From Kitasatospora sp. SolWspMP-SS2h (GTDB lineage Bacteria > Actinomycetota > Actinomycetes > Streptomycetales > Streptomycetaceae): a DNA stretch of 64,000 bases. Below the pieces are notes generated by a model. That model saw only the letters and a list, made by a program, of their open reading frames with translations. It had not been told where the DNA came from and did no database searches. The stretch covers positions 42,288 to 106,287 of the forward strand of contig NZ_QLLT01000016.1 in assembly GCF_003259315.1 (NCBI RefSeq), given 5' to 3'. Positions 1 to 8,184 of the stretch are shown here, one piece after another. A program made the position numbers and the translations under genes. The first letter of the stretch is position 1. Every line of letters begins with the position of its first letter.

Positions 1-1170
1 CACCTGTACTTCAACGGTCCGCTGAGCCGCCAGGAGCTGGGCACCGCGACCGGCCTGAGTGCCGGATCGGTCAGCAATGTGACGGGCGAGTTGCTTGCCG
101 ACGGGCTGATCGAGGAGTGCGGATCGGTCGAGTCCGACGGCGGCCGCCCGCGCATCCTGCTCCGGGTCACCCCCGGCCAGGCCCACCTGGTCGGCATCGA
201 CATCGGCGAGACCCAGGTCCGGGTCACCCTCTTCGACCTCGCGCTCACCGAACTCGCCTCGGCCGACCAGCCGTTGCTCGCCGCGCACGACCCCGAGCGG
301 GTGGTGCGGATGATCGCCGGCGGCCTCGACCAGGTGCTCGCCGCGGCCGGCGTCGCCGCCGAGAACGTGCTCGGCATCGGGATAGGGGTGCCCGGCATCG
401 TCGAGCAGGGCACCGGCGCCGACCCCGGCGCGGGCATCGTCGTGCACGGCCAGACCTTCGGCTGGGACGCCGTCCCGTTCGGCCGGATGCTGCGCGAGCA
501 CACCCCGCTGCCGCTGTACGTCGACAACGGCGCCAAGACGCTCGGCCAGGCCGAGATGTGGTTCGGCGCCGGGCGCGGCAGCCGGCACGCGGTGGTCGCC
601 CTGTTCGGCTCCGGCGTCGGCGCCTGCGTGATCGCCGACGGCGTCCGCTTCCGCGGCGCGACCAGCTCGGCCGGCGAGTGGGGCCACACCAAGGTGCACG
701 TCGGCGGCCGCCCCTGCCGGTGCGGCTCCCGCGGCTGCCTGGAGGCGTACGTCGGCGCCGAGGCGCTGGTCGAGCGCTGGGACGGCACGGTGCCCGACAC
801 CAGCGAGAAGGCCGGCCTGGCGGCCCTGCTGCGGGCCGCCGAGGACGGGCAGCCGAGCGCCGTCGCCCTGCTCGACGAGGCCGCCGAGCTGTTCGGCGCG
901 TCCATCGCCGACCTGGTCAACCTGTTCAACCCCGAGCGGATCGTCATCGGCGGCTGGGCCGGCCTGCTGCTCGGCCCCCGGCTGCTCCCCGCGATCGGCG
1001 AGGCCGCGACCCGCTACGCCCTGTCCTTCCCCCGCTCCCGCACCACCATCACCCTCTCCGACCTCGGTCCGGACGCGGTGACGCTCGGCGCGGCGACGCT
1101 GCCGCTGACGCACTTCCTGGACAGCGGCGGCGAACTGCCCGACCACCTCGCGGCGGTCGCCGCCGTCTGA
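1..1170 (+). CDS. ROK family transcriptional regulator (5' end outside window)
   Basis: The reading frame is open from the first base, so the true start lies upstream and only the C-terminal part of the gene is seen. The first 35 or so residues are the end of a winged-helix DNA-binding domain (SRQELGTATGLSAGSVSN). The rest is a ROK sugar-kinase-like fold: a DIGET phosphate loop, the GEWGHTKV metal/sugar motif and the zinc signature CRCGSRGCLE. ROK repressors of this layout (NagC/XylR type) sense sugars and control uptake or catabolic genes. No sugar genes are in view, so the target is unknown. The gene is outside the biosynthetic block and separated from it by a possible terminator. Confidence 0.9.
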   Translation, partial: HLYFNGPLSRQELGTATGLSAGSVSNVTGELLADGLIEECGSVESDGGRPRILLRVTPGQAHLVGIDIGETQVRVTLFDLALTELASADQPLLAAHDPERVVRMIAGGLDQVLAAAGVAAENVLGIGIGVPGIVEQGTGADPGAGIVVHGQTFGWDAVPFGRMLREHTPLPLYVDNGAKTLGQAEMWFGAGRGSRHAVVALFGSGVGACVIADGVRFRGATSSAGEWGHTKVHVGGRPCRCGSRGCLEAYVGAEALVERWDGTVPDTSEKAGLAALLRAAEDGQPSAVALLDEAAELFGASIADLVNLFNPERIVIGGWAGLLLGPRLLPAIGEAATRYALSFPRSRTTITLSDLGPDAVTLGAATLPLTHFLDSGGELPDHLAAVAAV

Positions 1171-1237
1171 CCGGCGCCCGGCCCGCGCGCCCGGCCCGTC
1201 CGGCCGCACGCGTCCCGCGCGTCCCGTCCCGTCCCCG

Positions 1238-1271
1238 CCGTCCCGCTCACCGGCCGGCGCGGGCGGGACGG
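1238..1271 (+). terminator. Possible hairpin terminator after the ROK gene
   Basis: CCGTCCCGC (1238-1246) is complementary to GCGGGACGG (1263-1271), giving a 9-bp GC stem with a 16-base loop followed by a short T stretch (TTTG). It lies about 70 bases after the ROK stop codon. The T run is weak, so this is a plausible rather than certain terminator. Confidence 0.45.
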
Positions 1272-1342
1272 TTTGTGCCACGGCACAAAGAGACCACCCG
1301 GAAGTCGTTCGGGTACTTAGCGGCAGGGACGAAGATGGGACC

Positions 1343-1645
1343 ATGTATCTGGTTCACGCGAGGTTGCGCATGCCGGCCGGCGGTGGAGTTCCCCCGGGCC
1401 TGGCGGAAATAGTCCACTCCCATGCCCGGGAGGCGGACGCCCTGGAGCACGTGAGCGTCCACCAGGACGGGACGGGCGAGGTCACCGTGGGCGTGTTCAG
1501 CCTGTCGGCCGGGCTGGCCGAGGCGGAGGAGCGGGCCGCCGCCCTGCTGGGGCGCGCCGTCGGCGAGGAGCCCGAGCTGGCCGGCGTGGACGTGCTGGCC
1601 GTGGGCGCGGCCCTGGTTCCGGGCCCCTGGTGGGACTTCGACTGA
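1343..1645 (+). CDS. Small hypothetical protein, 100 aa
   Basis: An acidic 100-residue protein with no signal peptide or membrane segment. It begins MYLVHARLRMP and ends in a striking PWWDFD. The alternating hydrophobic pattern (VSVHQDGTGEVTVGVFSL) suggests a small alpha/beta fold. I do not recognise a family. It stands alone on the plus strand ahead of the small secreted protein and the SARP gene, so it may belong to the regulatory end of the cluster. The start is the first ATG after a sharp drop in GC content; its ribosome binding site is weak (GGGA). Confidence 0.6.
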   Translation: MYLVHARLRMPAGGGVPPGLAEIVHSHAREADALEHVSVHQDGTGEVTVGVFSLSAGLAEAEERAAALLGRAVGEEPELAGVDVLAVGAALVPGPWWDFD

Positions 1646-1811
1646 GGTCGGCCTGGACGGCTTAGGTCAGTGCATGTTCCGTCCAGCCGGAGTCTGTTCC
1701 CTCCCGCCGCCGACGGGAGCAGAGTGGAGGTGTCGGGGGGAGCGAGAGCCCCGGCCAGGAACCCCGGGGGGGAATCCCGGGAAATCCCCACCACTTTCCG
1801 AGGAGAATTCC

Positions 1812-2012
1812 GTGCTGGTCACCCGTGTCTCCAAGTTCGCCGCTTCCGTGGTTTTCGCCGTCGCCGCCCTGGCCGTTTCGGCGAGCGCCGTGGAATTCTC
1901 CGGAAACGTCGCGGACGGCGCCGGGACCGTCCAGGTCGGCTCGACCCCGACCGCCACCGCCACCCCGCACCCGAACGCCTCCCCGCAGGGCGACGTCACC
2001 TGGGGCGGCTGA
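1812..2012 (+). CDS. Small predicted secreted protein, 66 aa
   Basis: The GTG start is chosen because AGGAG sits 8 bases upstream; a longer frame back to 1674 has no such site. Residues 1-27 look like a Sec signal peptide: basic MLVTRVSK, a hydrophobic AASVVFAVAALAV core and a SASA cleavage site. The mature part is about 40 residues, rich in Gly, Ser, Thr and Pro (STPTATATPHPNASP), without cysteine, ending DVTWGG. It lies about 160 bases upstream of the SARP gene. Function unknown: a secreted signal or envelope peptide is possible. A precursor role for the LanB-like protein is less likely because of the Sec-type leader and the absence of Cys. Confidence 0.6.
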   Translation: MLVTRVSKFAASVVFAVAALAVSASAVEFSGNVADGAGTVQVGSTPTATATPHPNASPQGDVTWGG

Positions 2013-2175
2013 GCCGACCGGCCGCACGGCACCCGCCGACGGGCCGGCGAGGCCCGTCCGCACCGACCGACCGCAGGTCGGCACAACAGCACAGCGCGAC
2101 CGCACCGCACCGCACGAGCGGTGAGCGGCGGGCGGCGAGTAGACGGACCGATCGGATTCACGGGGGTGAAGGACG

Positions 2176-4065
2176 ATGGAATTCCTGGTGCTGGGCGCCC
2201 TGGAGGCCCGCCAGAGCGGTGTCCCCGTGGACGTCCGGGGCATGCGGCAGCAGAGACTCCTGGCACTGCTGCTGCTGAACGTCGGCCGGGTGGTGCCGAT
2301 GGACTTCCTGGTGGACGAGCTCTGGGAGGACCCGCCGACCTCGGCCCGCCCCCAGGTGCACAACGCCATCCGGGACCTGAGACGGGTGCTGGCCGCCGGC
2401 GAGCACCGGCTGGTGACGGCCGACGTCGGCTACCGGCTGGCCGCCCCGGAGGACGCGGTGGACGCCAACCGCTTCGCCCGCAAGGTCCGGGAGGCCCGGG
2501 CCGCCGAGCGGGACGGGCGGTTCGCCGAGGCGATCCGGCTGCTCCAGTCCGCGGTCGACCTGTGGCGCGGCGAGGCCTTCGCCGGAATCCACTGCCCGGC
2601 GGTGACCAGCGCCGCGGTGAAACTGAACGAACAGCGGATCGCCGCCGTCGAGGACCTGATGGCACTGCGCCTGAAGGTCGGCGAAACCTCCTCGCTGGTG
2701 GGCGAGTTGACGGCGCTGCTGGCCGAGTACCCGCTGCGCGACTCGCTGCGGCGGAGCCTGATGACGGCCCTGTGCCGCAGCGGCCGGCAGGCCGACGCAC
2801 TGGCCGTGTACGACGAGGGCCGGCGCTTCCTGGCCGACGAACTCGGCCTGGAGCCCAGCCCCGGGCTGCGCGCCCTGCACGCCGAGATCCTGGCCGACGG
2901 CCCCGGCGTGCACGGCGCCGCCGCCGCGCCGGCCGAACCGCCCGCGCCGCGGCCCGCCCGGGGGCAGGAGCCGCCCGGCCGCCCCAACTGCCTGCCGCAC
3001 GACCTGGCGGACTTCACCGGCCGGGCCGCCGAGTCGGCCCTGCTGCTGGAGGCGGTCGGCCGGCGGGCCCCCGGCGCGCCGCTGATGCTGGCCGTCGACG
3101 GCATGGGCGGGGTCGGCAAGACCACCCTGGCGGTGCGGCTCGCCCACCAGTTGACCGGGCAGTTCCCGGACGGCCAGTTCTTCGCCGCGCTGGACGGCTT
3201 CGACGAGACCCGGCCGCCGGTGCCGCCGATCCGGGCGCTGGCCGCGCTGCTGCGGGCGGACGGCCTGCGGCCCGAGGAGGTCCCGGCCTCGCTGGAGGAG
3301 CGCAGCGCGCTGTGGCGGGCCCGGCTGGCCGGCCGGCGCTGCCTGCTGGTGCTGGACGACGCCGCGGACAGCGCCCAGGTGCGCCCGCTGCTCCCGGGCG
3401 CCGGGGAGACCCTGGTGCTGGTGACCGGGCGGCGCAAGCTCAGCGCCCTGGACGGCGCGGTGGCGCTGCCGCTGGACGTGCTGCCGCCGTCCGACGCGGT
3501 CGAGCTGCTGGCCCGGGTGGCCGGCCGGGCCCGGGTGGCCCGGGAGCCCGCCCGGGCCGCCGAGGCCGTCGCGCTGTGCGGGTACCTGCCGCTGGCGGTG
3601 CGGATCGCCGCGACCCGGCTGCGCGACCGTCCGGCCTGGACGGTCGCAGACCTGGTGGAGCGGCTGGCCGACCCGGTCCGGCGGGCCCGCTTCCTGCGCA
3701 CCGCGGACCGGGACCTGATGGCGCTGCTGCGCGCCTCCTACCAGTACCTGGACCGGGCGCAGCAGCGCTTCTCCCGGCTGATGAGCCGGCAGGGCGCGGA
3801 GAGCTTCGACGTGCAGCGGGCGGCGGCGCTGACCGGGGTGAGCCCGGACGAGGCCGAGTGCTTCCTGGACGTCCTGTTCGAGCACAACCTGGTCCGGCAG
3901 GAGGCGTCGGCGCTGTTCTCCTTCCACAGCCTGATCCGGGACTGCTCCTCGGCCCTGCCCGAGCCGCCGGCCGAGCCCGTTCCCGGGGCCGTCCCGGGGG
4001 CCGTTCCCGAAGCCCCCGAGGTCACCGAGCTGGTCGGCCGCCTGCTGCTGACCGCCGCGGTGTGA
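2176..4065 (+). CDS. SARP family regulator with NB-ARC ATPase domain (AfsR-like)
   Basis: A 629-residue pathway activator. Residues 1-95 form the OmpR-type winged helix of Streptomyces antibiotic regulatory proteins. Residues 100-250 form the bacterial transcriptional activation domain (YPLRDSLRRSLMTALCRSGRQ followed by ELGLEPSPGLRALH). From about 275 comes an NB-ARC ATPase with P-loop GMGGVGKTTLA and Walker B CLLVLDDA. The TPR region found in full AfsR is missing; the protein ends in a Pro/Ala-rich tail. SARPs bind heptameric direct repeats with 11-bp periodicity near -35, and such repeats are present at 27005-27044. This gene is therefore the likely master switch of the long reverse operon. 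Confidence 0.92.
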   Translation: MEFLVLGALEARQSGVPVDVRGMRQQRLLALLLLNVGRVVPMDFLVDELWEDPPTSARPQVHNAIRDLRRVLAAGEHRLVTADVGYRLAAPEDAVDANRFARKVREARAAERDGRFAEAIRLLQSAVDLWRGEAFAGIHCPAVTSAAVKLNEQRIAAVEDLMALRLKVGETSSLVGELTALLAEYPLRDSLRRSLMTALCRSGRQADALAVYDEGRRFLADELGLEPSPGLRALHAEILADGPGVHGAAAAPAEPPAPRPARGQEPPGRPNCLPHDLADFTGRAAESALLLEAVGRRAPGAPLMLAVDGMGGVGKTTLAVRLAHQLTGQFPDGQFFAALDGFDETRPPVPPIRALAALLRADGLRPEEVPASLEERSALWRARLAGRRCLLVLDDAADSAQVRPLLPGAGETLVLVTGRRKLSALDGAVALPLDVLPPSDAVELLARVAGRARVAREPARAAEAVALCGYLPLAVRIAATRLRDRPAWTVADLVERLADPVRRARFLRTADRDLMALLRASYQYLDRAQQRFSRLMSRQGAESFDVQRAAALTGVSPDEAECFLDVLFEHNLVRQEASALFSFHSLIRDCSSALPEPPAEPVPGAVPGAVPEAPEVTELVGRLLLTAAV

Positions 4066-4216
4066 GCCCCCGGTGCCGGGCCGCGGTCCCGGTGGTCCGG
4101 CGTCCGCCGCCCGGCCACTTCTCCGGAACATGACGGTCAGTGCGTGGTTGCCCCGTATCAGTAAGCTCTGAGCCCGAGCAAACGTTACTGGCGCTGATCG
4201 AAACGGGGATCGATTC

Positions 4217-5212
4217 ATGCTGGACGCACTGGGACTCGACACCGAGGCCGAATCCATCTACCGCCGGATGCTGGCCGAGCCGCAGTCCGGGGTCGCCGCC
4301 CTGGCCGGGTCGCTGGGCATCACCGAGGAGAGAGTGCGCGCCGGGCTCGACCGGCTGAGCGAACTGGCCCTGGTGCAGCCCTCCGCCCGGGAGGGCATCG
4401 GGTTCCGGGCGATCGGCCCGGAGACCGCGATGGAGGTGCTGCTGGCCCGCCAGCAGGCCGAACTCGCCGCCCAGCAGCTGCGGGTGGAAGCCTCCCGGGC
4501 CGCCGCCGCGCAGCTGATCGCGGAGTGCTCGGCGTTCCGGCCGACCGCGACCGACGCCGACTCGGAGCAGTTGAGCGGCCCGGAGGCGATCCGCGAGCGG
4601 CTGGCCGAACTGGCCGGCTCGGTGCGCCAGGAGGTGGCGACCTTCGCCCCCGGCGGCGCGCACACCGAGGAGGACCTGCGGGCCAGTCGGCAGCCGAACG
4701 CGGCGCTGCTGGAGCGCGGCGTCCAGATGCGCACGGTCTACCTGGACAGCGTCCGCAACCACCGGCCCACCCTGGACCACGTGACCTGGCTCAACCTGCA
4801 CGGCGGCCAGGTCCGGACGGTGCCCGAACTCCCCATCCGCATGATCATCTTCGACCGGCGGCAGGCCGTGCTGCCGATCGACACCGAGGACGCCCGGGCC
4901 GGCGCGGTGGTGCTGCGCGGCGCCGGCACGGTGGCCGCGCTGTGCGCCCTGTTCGAGGGCGTCTGGGACCACGCGATCCCGGTCGGCGACATGCCGAAGG
5001 TCGACGCGCACGAGATGCCGCCGCAGGAACTCGCGGTGCTCAAGATGCTCGCCCAGGGCCACACCGACGAGGCGATCGCCAAGCGGATGGGCGTCTCGCC
5101 GCGCACCGCCCGCCGGTTCGCCGCCAACCTGATGGAACGGCTGGACGCCCGCAGCCGCTTCGAGGCCGGGGTGCACGCCGTCCAGGACGGCTGGCTCCCC
5201 GCCACGCGCTGA
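4217..5212 (+). CDS. TrmB-like / LuxR-type transcriptional regulator
   Basis: 331 residues. The N-terminus (MLDALGLDTEAESIYRRML) is a TrmB-like winged helix. The middle section with LLERGVQMRTVYLDSVRN is an effector-like domain. The C-terminus (PQELAVLKMLAQGHTDEAIAKRMGVSPRTARR) is a LuxR/GerE helix-turn-helix. This two-headed type is frequent beside actinobacterial biosynthetic clusters. The ATG at 4217 follows a GGGGAT site. It lies downstream of the SARP gene on the same strand and converges on the MFS gene, so it is probably a second cluster regulator. Its ligand is unknown. Confidence 0.87.
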   Translation: MLDALGLDTEAESIYRRMLAEPQSGVAALAGSLGITEERVRAGLDRLSELALVQPSAREGIGFRAIGPETAMEVLLARQQAELAAQQLRVEASRAAAAQLIAECSAFRPTATDADSEQLSGPEAIRERLAELAGSVRQEVATFAPGGAHTEEDLRASRQPNAALLERGVQMRTVYLDSVRNHRPTLDHVTWLNLHGGQVRTVPELPIRMIIFDRRQAVLPIDTEDARAGAVVLRGAGTVAALCALFEGVWDHAIPVGDMPKVDAHEMPPQELAVLKMLAQGHTDEAIAKRMGVSPRTARRFAANLMERLDARSRFEAGVHAVQDGWLPATR

Positions 5213-5237
5213 CCGCGGGCGTCCCGCCGACGCACCG

Positions 5238-6962
5238 TCAGGCCGTCCGCGCCGCCGGTTCCGCCGGTGCCGCAGGTGCCGTCCGCGCCGCCGGTGCCGC
5301 CTGCGCCCGCTTCTCCCGCAGGTCCGCGAGGAGCAGCGCCAGCGCGGGCAGCAGCGTCACCCCGTACACCCCCAGCAGCCAGCCGAAGGAGTGCGCGAAC
5401 GCGGCGGGCACCATGCCGCGGTGCTCCTTCGCGGAGTCGGTCAGGACCACCGTGACCACCGCGATGGCCAGCGCGCCGCCGATCCGCTGGGTCAGGTTGA
5501 GCTGCGAGGAGGCGTCCGGGATGGACTCCTGACGGATCGACTGGAACGCCCGGGTCATCGTCGGCACGATGGTCAGGCCGGTGCCCAGGCCGCGCACCAC
5601 CAGGCTCGCGCAGATCAGCGGGTACGGGGTGGTGCCGGTCAGGCCGGTCATCGGCAGCGTCGCCAGCATGGTCAGGCCGATGCCGATCAGCACCGTCGCG
5701 CCGCCGCCGATCCTGCGCAGCAGCACCCGGGACAGCCAGGCCGCGGACACCACGCCCAGGCCGCCGGTCGACATCAGCAGGCCGGTGGCCACCGCGGACT
5801 CGCCGCGGGCGTCCTCGAAGTACAGCGGGATGAGCATCATCGGCGAGTACAGCACGAAGCCCAGGCAGAAGATGTTCACCACCGCGGTCGCGTACACCGG
5901 GATGCGGAACAGCCGCAGGTCCAGCAGCGGCGCCTTCGCCCGCAGTTCGCGCAGCACGAAGACCACCGCGCCCAGCACCGCCAGGCCGACCGGCACCAGC
6001 AGCGCCGCGCTCGCCCGGGCGCCTTGCTCGGCGTACTCGTGGATCGCCAGCACCGTGGAGACCGTCGCCGTCGCCGAGGAGACCAGGCCCAGCACGTCCA
6101 GCGGCCGGGCGCTCCCGGCCGGCGGCGCGTCCTTGCGGACCCAGCGCAGCGCCGCCGCCAGCAGCACCGCGCAGAACGGGACGTTCACCACGTATACCGC
6201 CGACCAGCCGCCCCAGCCCACCAGCAGACCGCCGATGGTCGGGCCCAGCAGCGGGCCGATCAGCATCACCGAACCGTTCAGCGCCTGCACCCGGCCCAGG
6301 TGCTCGCGCGGCACCCCGCGGGTCAGCAGGATCGTCGACACCGGCGTCAGCACGCCCGCCGCCGCGCCCGAGAGGCCGCGCGCCGCGATCAGCTGGTCCA
6401 GCGACTGCGCGGCGGCGCAGCCCAGCGAACCCAGCGCGAACAGCGTCACCGCGGCGGCGAACACCCGCTTCGTCCCGAACCGGGTGGCCAGCCAGCCGGT
6501 GGCCGGCATCACGGCCGCCAGCGCCAGCAGGTAGGCCGTCACCACCCACTGCACCTGGTTGATGCCGCCGAACCGGGCCGTGGTCTCCTGCATCGAGACG
6601 TTGACGATGGTGGTGTCCAGCAGCGCGATGAAGCCGCCGGCCACCGCGATCACCATGGTGAGCAGCGCGGCCTTCGACGGCGCCTCGGCGGGGGGAGGCG
6701 CCTGGCCGGCGGGGGGCGCGGCCTGCTCGACGGGGGTGGGCTCCGCCTCGACCGCGACGGCGGTGAGAGCGGGCTCCGGCGCGTCCTTCTCGGTGACGGC
6801 GGCGGTCGGCTTGGTGGTGGCGGTCGGCTTGGTGGTGGTCGACTTGGCGGTGGCGGTCGTCTTGGCGGCGGTGGTGGCGGCGGGCTTGCGGGCCGGGGCC
6901 GGCTTGCGGCGGGCCTTGCCCCTGGCCGCGTTCACCGTGGTGCGGGCGGGTGTGGTGGGCAT
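5238..6962 (-). CDS. MFS drug exporter (DHA2 / EmrB-QacA type) with basic histone-like N-terminal extension
   Basis: 574 residues. From about residue 95 it is a typical 14-helix proton antiporter: the first helix has LLDTTIVNVSMQ, followed by QWVVTAYLLALAAVMPATGWLA and a motif C-like GPLLGPTIGG. It is the last gene of the reverse operon, 49 bases after the condensation-like gene, and probably exports the product or gives self-resistance. The first roughly 90 residues are not part of the family: they are Lys/Ala/Thr/Pro-rich with short repeats (TTKPTATTKPTA), like a histone H1 tail, and should be cytoplasmic. A later start is conceivable, but no better start with a ribosome binding site is evident. 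Confidence 0.9.
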   Translation of the reverse strand: MPTTPARTTVNAARGKARRKPAPARKPAATTAAKTTATAKSTTTKPTATTKPTAAVTEKDAPEPALTAVAVEAEPTPVEQAAPPAGQAPPPAEAPSKAALLTMVIAVAGGFIALLDTTIVNVSMQETTARFGGINQVQWVVTAYLLALAAVMPATGWLATRFGTKRVFAAAVTLFALGSLGCAAAQSLDQLIAARGLSGAAAGVLTPVSTILLTRGVPREHLGRVQALNGSVMLIGPLLGPTIGGLLVGWGGWSAVYVVNVPFCAVLLAAALRWVRKDAPPAGSARPLDVLGLVSSATATVSTVLAIHEYAEQGARASAALLVPVGLAVLGAVVFVLRELRAKAPLLDLRLFRIPVYATAVVNIFCLGFVLYSPMMLIPLYFEDARGESAVATGLLMSTGGLGVVSAAWLSRVLLRRIGGGATVLIGIGLTMLATLPMTGLTGTTPYPLICASLVVRGLGTGLTIVPTMTRAFQSIRQESIPDASSQLNLTQRIGGALAIAVVTVVLTDSAKEHRGMVPAAFAHSFGWLLGVYGVTLLPALALLLADLREKRAQAAPAARTAPAAPAEPAARTA

Positions 6963-7011
6963 CTTCGCGGGTCCTTCATCAGCGGGGAGGAGGAGTGGGG
7001 GCCGGACCGGG

Positions 7012-8184
7012 TCAGTCGACCGTGAGCAGGGCGCGCTCGACCTCGTCCAGCACGGCTTCGGCGGCCGGGCGGGCGTCCGGGCGGTTGCGGCAGGACAGGG
7101 TGAGCTCGGTGCGGTCGTCGATCTGGCAGGTGCTCAGGAACATCTCGGCGTACGGGACGAGCATCGGCAGGGTGTAGTACTCGGTCGGGCGGAAGTGCGC
7201 GGTGCGGTACAGGCCGGTGTCGATCCGGCCGTGGTCGGTGAGGATCGCGGTGCACGGGAAGCGGGTGCCGTCCAGCTCCTGGGCCTCGCGCAGCGAGTTG
7301 GCGAACGGGTTGTTGCGGAGGAAGTCCCGCTCCAGGGAGGCGACTTCGCGCTTGCGGAGCATGGCGGCGAGCAGCTGGCTGTGCAGCCGGTTCCAGCGGT
7401 CCTCGCGGTGCAGGTCGAGCACCAGCTGGGAGGTCAGGTTGGCGGTGGAGCGCACCTCGCGGTCGTGCCGGCGCAGGTCCACCGGGATGATCAGCCGGCC
7501 GGTGTCGGCGGTCAGCAGCCGGGAGATGGCGGCGCCGACCCGGGCGGTCACCGCGGTCGGGGTCGCCGCGACCGAGCGGCGCAGCCACAGCGCGGTGCCG
7601 TCGGCCGCGCCCCGGCCGAGGATCGCCGGGAAGCCCTCCACCCGGGCCGGGACGGGCGCCGCCGGGACGGGGGCGGCGGCGGCCCGGAAGTGCGTGTCGT
7701 CGACGGTGGAGTCGGCGCCGAGGAGCTGCTCGCCGCGCAGGGCCCGGAACAGGTCCTCGATCCAGTGCCGCAGCCCGCGGCCGTCGGTGACGATGTGGCT
7801 GGCCCGCACCACCAGCCGGGTCACCGGCCCGTTCGCCAGGCCGAGTTCGCAGACCGGTCCGGTGACGACGTCCAGGTCGCGGTGGAAGAACGGGTGCTCG
7901 AACCCGGCCCCGGCGGGCAGTTCGGTGACCGGCGGCAGGGCGGCGTCGTCGGCCCGCCAGTTCGGGCCCTTCCGGCGCACCGCGAGACCGGGGTTGACGG
8001 CGGTGGACTTCCGTACCGCGCCGGCGAGTTCGGCCGGGTCGATCCGCCCGCTGCCCTCGATCACCATCTGGATCAGCTGCGGGGTGCCGGTGGCGTTGGC
8101 GTTCAGGTAGCCGCGCTCGATCTGCGAGATCCGCCGGGTGTAGGCGCGCCCCGGGGCGGCGGTGGGAGTGGCGGTGGGGGTCAT
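7012..8184 (-). CDS. Condensation-domain-like acyltransferase (PapA/NRPS C-domain superfamily)
   Basis: 390 residues. The core motif reads SHIVTDGRG, corresponding to the HHxxxDG motif of condensation and PapA-type acyltransferases, with the catalytic second His and the Asp-Gly kept and the first His replaced by Ser. Other family-like segments are LIIPVDLRRHDREV and the late FSTCQIDDRTELTLSCRN-like strand region. Such enzymes join an acyl thioester to an amine or alcohol. Its ATG overlaps the stop of the phosphopantetheinyl transferase gene (ATGA), so the two are co-translated. It is a candidate for joining the carrier-bound chain to an amine such as diaminopropionate; substrate unproven. Confidence 0.75.
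   Translation of the reverse strand: MTPTATPTAAPGRAYTRRISQIERGYLNANATGTPQLIQMVIEGSGRIDPAELAGAVRKSTAVNPGLAVRRKGPNWRADDAALPPVTELPAGAGFEHPFFHRDLDVVTGPVCELGLANGPVTRLVVRASHIVTDGRGLRHWIEDLFRALRGEQLLGADSTVDDTHFRAAAAPVPAAPVPARVEGFPAILGRGAADGTALWLRRSVAATPTAVTARVGAAISRLLTADTGRLIIPVDLRRHDREVRSTANLTSQLVLDLHREDRWNRLHSQLLAAMLRKREVASLERDFLRNNPFANSLREAQELDGTRFPCTAILTDHGRIDTGLYRTAHFRPTEYYTLPMLVPYAEMFLSTCQIDDRTELTLSCRNRPDARPAAEAVLDEVERALLTVD

Noticed and set aside
117..1412. Long Arg/Pro-rich open frame overlapping the ROK gene
   Set aside because: It is an out-of-frame shadow caused by high GC; the amino-acid makeup (Arg/Ala/Pro/Gly only) has no motifs and the other frame encodes a clear ROK protein.
1812..2012. 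Small peptide as precursor of a lanthipeptide processed by the LanB-like protein
   Set aside because: It has a Sec-type signal peptide, no Cys and no LanC-type cyclase nearby; kept only as a weak alternative in the findings.
2121..4133. Plus-strand frame of 670 residues overlapping the SARP gene
   Set aside because: Shifted frame of the SARP gene; Arg/Gly/Pro-rich and without domains, while the in-frame SARP has winged helix, BTAD and P-loop.
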